Source: JAKFWF01 sp031365375
GTDB taxonomy: Bacteria; Pseudomonadota; Alphaproteobacteria; Rhizobiales; Hyphomicrobiaceae
Direction of reading: 5' to 3'
DNA: 10,490 nucleotides
Assembly (NCBI GenBank): GCA_031365375.1
Contig: JANLXZ010000368.1
Coordinates: 1-10,490 of the forward strand
Position numbers and translations under genes: made by a program. Within the stretch, counting starts at the first letter, position 1; each line of letters begins with the position of its first letter. The notes beneath the pieces are model-generated. The model saw only the letters and a list, made by a program, of their open reading frames with translations. It had not been told where the DNA came from and did no database searches. This document shows positions 6,957-10,490 of this stretch, piece after piece.

Positions 6957-7574
6957 ATGACGCGAACAATGCAGCTACCGGCTGTCCTGCTGGTGATTAT
7001 GGTGTCTGCGTTCCTTGCTGGATGCGGCGTCAACAATATTCCCACTTACGAGCAGTCCGCCAAGGCCGCGTGGTCGGAGGTGCTCAATCAATATAAGCGT
7101 CGCACCGACTTGGTCGATAACCTCGTCAATACGGTCAAAGGATTTGCCGAGCAGGAAAAGTCGGTACTCACCCAGGTGACTGAGGCGCGAGCCAAAGCGA
7201 CGAGCGTGCAGATTCCGCCAGATATCCTGACAAATCCGGAAGCGATGAAGAGATTCCAAGATGCGCAAAACACTCTTGGCGGTGCATTGCGCCAATTGAT
7301 GGTGGTGTCGGAGCGATATCCGGACATCAAGTCCGGCGCTAACTTCCTGGCCTTGCAAAACCAGCTCGAAGGCACCGAGAACCGCATCGCGATCGCGCGG
7401 CGCGACTACATTTCGTCAGTGCAACGATACAATACCGAATTGGTGACATTCCCTGGCCGCTTGTGGAAATGGGCCATGTATGGCGCCAACAAGGAAATGG
7501 CCTCGTTCGATATTCCGGCTGAGGAGCAGAAAGCTCCCAAGGTCGATTTCGGCACCACGCCAAAGAAGCCTTGA
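6957..7574 (+). CDS. LemA family lipoprotein
   Basis: A 205-residue LemA protein, predicted all-helical and anchored in the envelope by lipid. Residues 1-22 are a lipoprotein signal peptide ending in the lipobox L-A-G-C (C23); Gly at +2 gives no inner-membrane retention signal, so sorting to the outer membrane is plausible. The family core follows: NNIPTYEQSAKAAWSEVLNQ and then Y46-KRRTDLVDNLVNTVKGF, later LRQLMVVSERYPDIKSG, NFLALQNQLEGTENRIAIAR and YNTELVTFPGRLW, all diagnostic of LemA. The reading frame is open further upstream, but ATG 6957 is chosen because GGAGGG sits 8 nt before it and the signal peptide starts there. The molecular role of LemA proteins is not settled. It is first in a tight cluster with two TPM-domain genes (33 bp to the next), an arrangement found in many bacteria. 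Confidence 0.9.
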   Translation: MTRTMQLPAVLLVIMVSAFLAGCGVNNIPTYEQSAKAAWSEVLNQYKRRTDLVDNLVNTVKGFAEQEKSVLTQVTEARAKATSVQIPPDILTNPEAMKRFQDAQNTLGGALRQLMVVSERYPDIKSGANFLALQNQLEGTENRIAIARRDYISSVQRYNTELVTFPGRLWKWAMYGANKEMASFDIPAEEQKAPKVDFGTTPKKP

Positions 7575-7607
7575 CGCCCAGGCTGCGGCTCTCACGAGGA
7601 TAAAGCG

Positions 7608-8471
7608 ATGGGACAGGTGCGCAACGCCGCCGCCTGGACTGCGATCGACGCCAGGCTACCCTTCACGGCGGCCTGTGTTCGAACACTTGTGGCCACGATT
7701 CTGCTGTTTGCGGTCCTAAGCGAATCGGGTTTTGCGGCCGCTCCAAATTTTCCCGCTTTGACCGGTCGCATCGTCGATGAGGCGAACATCCTATCGGCCT
7801 CCGATCGCGCGGAAATCGAAACAACGCTCAAAGCCCTCGATGCAAAGGCGACCGACCAACTCGTGGTCGTCACGGTCAAATCGTTGCAAGGCTACCCGAT
7901 CGAGGATTATGGCTATCAGCTTGGTCGTTTTTGGAAGATCGGCCAGACCGGCACCAACAACGGCGCACTGCTGATTGTCGCGCCGAACGATCGCAAAGTC
8001 AGGATTGAGGTCGGCCGCGGGCTAGAGCCGATCCTCACCGACACGATGACCAAGATCATCATCGACAACGCGATACTGCCAGCCTTCCGTCGTGGCGATT
8101 TTCCAGCCGGCATCAAGACCGGTGTGCGAGACATCACGGACACCCTTCTCGGAGACGCCGAGGAAGTGAAACGGCGGGCGCAAAGCATCCGCAAGCGTGA
8201 CACGAGAAATGACATCGAAATCGGGCCGCTCACGTTCTTATTGTTTTGGATTGCCGTCATCGCTTTTGTCATGTGGACGCAGTCGCAGCAGGCGAGGCAG
8301 TTACCCGCCAGCGCGCAGTCCAGACGACGGCGCGGCGGCATCGTCGTCGTCCCCGGCGGTTGGGGAGGTTCGGGCGGTTGGAGTGGTGGTTCGTCGGGCG
8401 GAGATAGCGGCGGCGGGTTCTCCGGTGGCGGTGGTGATTTCGGTGGCGGCGGTTCGTCGGGTAGTTGGTAG
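7608..8471 (+). CDS. TPM-domain (YgcG-family) membrane-anchored envelope protein
   Basis: A protein of 287 residues: signal sequence to about residue 45 (hydrophobic stretch 24-37, AAA near 43-45), TPM domain about 50-175, one transmembrane helix about 208-227 (TFLLFWIAVIAFVMW), then an Arg-rich patch and a tail of about 45 residues dominated by Gly and Ser, ending GGGGSSGSW. TPM landmarks are LTGRIVDEANILSASDR, GTNNGALLIVAPNDRKVRIE and VGRGLEPILTD. TPM domains are sometimes annotated as phosphatases, after a plant thylakoid homologue; in bacteria the function is unproven. The Gly-rich tail ending in a tryptophan-containing tip is typical of YgcG-type proteins. ATG 7608 has GAGGA at 7596-7600, spaced 7 nt. 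It sits between lemA and a second TPM gene and probably works with both at the inner membrane, with the TPM domain in the periplasm. Confidence 0.9.
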   Translation: MGQVRNAAAWTAIDARLPFTAACVRTLVATILLFAVLSESGFAAAPNFPALTGRIVDEANILSASDRAEIETTLKALDAKATDQLVVVTVKSLQGYPIEDYGYQLGRFWKIGQTGTNNGALLIVAPNDRKVRIEVGRGLEPILTDTMTKIIIDNAILPAFRRGDFPAGIKTGVRDITDTLLGDAEEVKRRAQSIRKRDTRNDIEIGPLTFLLFWIAVIAFVMWTQSQQARQLPASAQSRRRRGGIVVVPGGWGGSGGWSGGSSGGDSGGGFSGGGGDFGGGGSSGSW

Positions 8472-8482
8472 GGGTTCGAGCG

Positions 8483-9100
8483 ATGGCAATCGTCGATCAA
8501 GACGGTCAGAAACGAATAGCGACTGCTATTGCCAATGCTGAAGTAAAGACATCCGGCGAGATCGTCGCGGTGATCGCGGCCAATAGTTCCGAATATCTTT
8601 ACGTGCCCTTCATGTGGGCGGCGCTCGTCGCGTTGCTGGTGCCGTGGCCGTTCATCCACTTCACATGGATGACGGTGCAGATGATCTGGCTCATGCAACT
8701 TGCAGTCTTTGTCGCGCTGTTGGTGATTTTAATGTTCCGCCCGATCCGGTATGCGCTCGTGCCAGCGGCGACGAAGCGTTTGCGGGCGCATCGCCGTGGT
8801 GTCGAACAATTCCTCGCGCAAAATCTGCACACCACTGAGGGGCGGACAGGTGTGCTGCTTTTCGTGTCTGTGGTCGAGCGCTACGCGGAAGTCCTGGCTG
8901 ATGCCGGCATTCACAAAAAGGTCTCGGAAGCCGAGTGGCAGAGCATCGTTGACAAGCTCACTGCCGCCATCGGGGAGGGACGGGCGGCGGAGGGGTTCGT
9001 CGCCGCCATCGATGCAATAGGCGGGAAGCTTGCCCTGCACTTCCCTCCTGGTTCGGCAGAACCGGTTCGGTTGCCGAACCATCTCATCGTGCTCGAATAA
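8483..9100 (+). CDS. Second TPM-domain protein with membrane hairpin inside the domain
   Basis: A protein of 205 residues with no signal peptide. Residues 9-37 (KRIATAIANAEVKTSGEIVAV) look like the first helix and strand of a TPM fold. Two hydrophobic segments follow (about 41-60 and 65-85), and then the rest of the fold (about 98-190), including the helix RAHRRGVEQFLAQNL and the strand-helix TGVLLFVSVVERYAEVLAD. The TPM-like domain thus appears interrupted by a transmembrane hairpin, with both halves on the same side, probably cytoplasmic by the basic flanks RPIRY and KRLRAHRR (inference). ATG 8483 has AGGGG at 8470-8474, spaced 8 nt; an in-frame TTG at 8465 lacks such support. It starts 11 bp after the previous stop, so the three genes lemA-TPM-TPM form one operon. 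It is likely a partner of the exported TPM protein, but the function is unknown. Confidence 0.82.
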   Translation: MAIVDQDGQKRIATAIANAEVKTSGEIVAVIAANSSEYLYVPFMWAALVALLVPWPFIHFTWMTVQMIWLMQLAVFVALLVILMFRPIRYALVPAATKRLRAHRRGVEQFLAQNLHTTEGRTGVLLFVSVVERYAEVLADAGIHKKVSEAEWQSIVDKLTAAIGEGRAAEGFVAAIDAIGGKLALHFPPGSAEPVRLPNHLIVLE

Positions 9101-9213
9101 CGTCATCACTGGCCTAAATTGGCCGATTGCCCTTGTTTTGCCTGGGACCTGCCCCAGTGCGCCCACCTTGTTGGGTTACCAAACCTTAACGCGGGGTGGT
9201 TAACTATACAGTT

Positions 9214-9235
9214 CCCACGCTTCGGCGGGGCTTTT
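9214..9235 (+). terminator. UUCG-loop hairpin, probable terminator of the lemA operon
   Basis: CCC-A-CGC (9214-9220), loop TTCG (9221-9224), GCG-GGG (9225-9230), then CTTTT (9231-9235). The six pairs have one bulged A and are closed by the very stable C(UUCG)G tetraloop; the T run is short. It lies 113 bp after the second TPM gene and 79 bp before the DUF882 start, so it could instead be a leader structure of the latter. An upstream inverted repeat, CTGGG-N6-CCCAG (9142-9157), lacks a T run. Confidence 0.45.
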
Positions 9236-9313
9236 CGGCAGTCGTTCACGGGCGTTTTTACGAGTTTGCGTGCTCTTGTTCAGAGTACGGCTTTGATGGG
9301 AAGGGGTTTGGTT

Positions 9314-10490
9314 TTGGTCACGCGTAAACGACGGCTCGCAGCCGGCGTCGCGGTGCTTGCGTTTTGCGCAGTCATCGGCGCCCACACCTTGATCGCGAAC
9401 TCCGACCGTGCACGTACGATCTCACTCTACAACATTCATACCAAGGAAACCATCACCGTACTGTACAAACAGGACGGACGCTACATCCCGGACGCGATGG
9501 AGAAGGTCAATTGGGCCTTGCGCGACTGGCGGCAAAACGAGCCGACCAAGATGGATCCGGCGCTGGTTGATCTGCTTTGGGAAGTCCACACCGAGCTTGG
9601 GTCCAAAGAACCGATCCATATTATATCAGGTTTTCGTTCGCGCGGAACCAACGACATGCTGCGCAAGACCGTTGGCGGACAGGCGAGCGAGAGCCGCCAC
9701 ATCCTAGGTAAGGCTGCCGACGTTCATTTTCCCGACGTACCGTTGAAGCGGCTTCGCTATTCCGGCTTGGTGCGTGAGCGCGGCGGCGTCGGCTATTACC
9801 CGACCTCGGCGATCCCTTTCGTCCATCTCGATACCGACCGCGTGCGCCATTGGCCACGCCTACCGCGTTATGAACTGGCGCTACTCTTTCCGAGTGGCAA
9901 ATCACAGCATCAGCCTGCCGACGGCGGGCCGATCACCAAGGAAGATGTGCAAGTCGCCCAGTCTCGTCATCGCGACTTGGCAGTCCAGGTGGCCGAGTTC
10001 CATGACCATCGCAACCGCCCGACAGGCTCCAGTATTCAAGTCGCATCTATGATGCCGAAGTGGCCAGCTGCCCCGACGCCCGCTGCAAGTCCTGCGGTTT
10101 CGGCGAAGCCAGCGCCACAGCCTATTCAACCCCCGCAAGTCGTTGCAGCGCTGGCGCCTGAACCGAAACCCGTGACGGCTCCATCCGCACGCCTGGCTGC
10201 CGAACCGCGCGTCGTCGATCGGCCATCGCAGCTATCGACAAGGCCGACCAATGACGAGCGCGCAAAGCTCGCTCAACTCGCGGCCCTCGCTAGTTTCGAG
10301 CCGCAGTTAATTGCAGGTCCAACGCCTGCCGTTCGCCCGAAAGCTAGCGCCCAACTCCCGAGCTTGACGGGGATCGAAGCGAAAGTCGCCGCAGCGGCTT
10401 CTGAAGCGGCGCCCCGTCTGGCAGCGCTCGCTCCCGATACCGGATCAAGTTTGACCGATGCGGGCCGTGTCGGCTTGGGGAGTGGGTGGG
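9314..10490 (+). CDS. DUF882 / YcbK-like exported peptidase (M15 fold), 3' end beyond window
   Basis: 392 codons are visible and the frame is still open at the right edge. A short basic start (MVTRKRRL) precedes a hydrophobic segment (about 9-25), a signal sequence or anchor. The DUF882 domain (about 35-195) begins TISLYNIHTKETITVLYK and contains NWALRDWRQNEPTKMDP, PIHIISGFRSRGTNDMLR, SESRHILGKAADVHFP and VGYYPTSAIPFVHLDT. H129, D136 and H171 correspond to the M15-type zinc ligands, as in the peptidoglycan endopeptidase MepK (YcbK), so a cell-wall cleaving role in the periplasm is likely. From about residue 245 the sequence becomes Ala/Pro-rich and apparently disordered for at least 145 residues. 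I chose the TTG at 9314 because AAGGGG (9301-9306) is spaced 7 nt; the in-frame ATG at 9296 adds six residues but has no ribosome binding site. The frame has no stop back to 9101. Confidence 0.85.
   Translation, partial: MVTRKRRLAAGVAVLAFCAVIGAHTLIANSDRARTISLYNIHTKETITVLYKQDGRYIPDAMEKVNWALRDWRQNEPTKMDPALVDLLWEVHTELGSKEPIHIISGFRSRGTNDMLRKTVGGQASESRHILGKAADVHFPDVPLKRLRYSGLVRERGGVGYYPTSAIPFVHLDTDRVRHWPRLPRYELALLFPSGKSQHQPADGGPITKEDVQVAQSRHRDLAVQVAEFHDHRNRPTGSSIQVASMMPKWPAAPTPAASPAVSAKPAPQPIQPPQVVAALAPEPKPVTAPSARLAAEPRVVDRPSQLSTRPTNDERAKLAQLAALASFEPQLIAGPTPAVRPKASAQLPSLTGIEAKVAAAASEAAPRLAALAPDTGSSLTDAGRVGLGSGW

Noticed and set aside
7916..8698. A 260-codon open frame on the minus strand, very rich in Pro
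   Set aside because: It is antisense to the two TPM genes, and its Pro-rich stretch is the complement of the Gly-rich tail. It has no recognisable domain.
1..10490. CRISPR array, tRNA, rRNA, insertion sequence, toxin-antitoxin or phage genes
   Set aside because: Searched by eye on both strands; no direct-repeat array, cloverleaf, transposase motif or terminal inverted repeats were seen.

Overview
The window looks like chromosomal DNA of an alphaproteobacterium, most likely of the order Hyphomicrobiales (Rhizobiales). The reasons are the ppx/gppA-rlmE pair, a LemA-TPM-TPM cluster, a DUF882 exported protein beside it, and moderately high G+C (about 55-67% in sampled lines, apart from the left edge). 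No genus can be fixed. There are no tRNA or rRNA genes, CRISPR arrays, insertion sequences or attachment sites. Nine protein genes fill almost all of it; two run off the edges.

Left part (1-3068): on the minus strand, the N-terminal 423 codons of a WbsX-family glycosyltransferase, which belongs to O-antigen or exopolysaccharide synthesis. It has an unusual N-terminal array of about five 37-40 residue repeats and is poorer in G+C than the rest. Divergent from it, across 236 bp, is a full-length galactarate dehydratase (garD) with a clear hairpin or inverted repeat just ahead of its ribosome binding site. No other galactarate gene is present.

Middle (3069-6868): a secreted M15-type peptidoglycan peptidase on the minus strand converges on garD. 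Across a 132-bp divergent gap with a plausible sigma-70 promoter lie ppx/gppA (phosphatase of polyphosphate/pppGpp type), rlmE (23S rRNA 2'-O-methyltransferase) and an EamA/DMT exporter, separated by 13 and 21 bp and probably cotranscribed.

Right part (6869-10490): a second operon, lemA (lipoprotein), TPM gene 1 (exported, Gly-rich tail) and TPM gene 2 (its TPM-like fold split by two membrane segments), follows its own candidate promoter and ends near a UUCG-loop terminator-like hairpin. The last gene is a DUF882/YcbK-like M15-fold peptidase with a long Ala/Pro-rich tail, cut by the window end.

Taken together the region is rich in envelope functions (surface polysaccharide, two M15-fold peptidases, the LemA/TPM membrane module) around a housekeeping ppx-rlmE pair. 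I see no convincing undescribed system. The items most worth a second look are the WbsX repeat array, the split TPM protein, the hairpin before garD, and a marked excess of the palindrome CGATCG outside the left edge.
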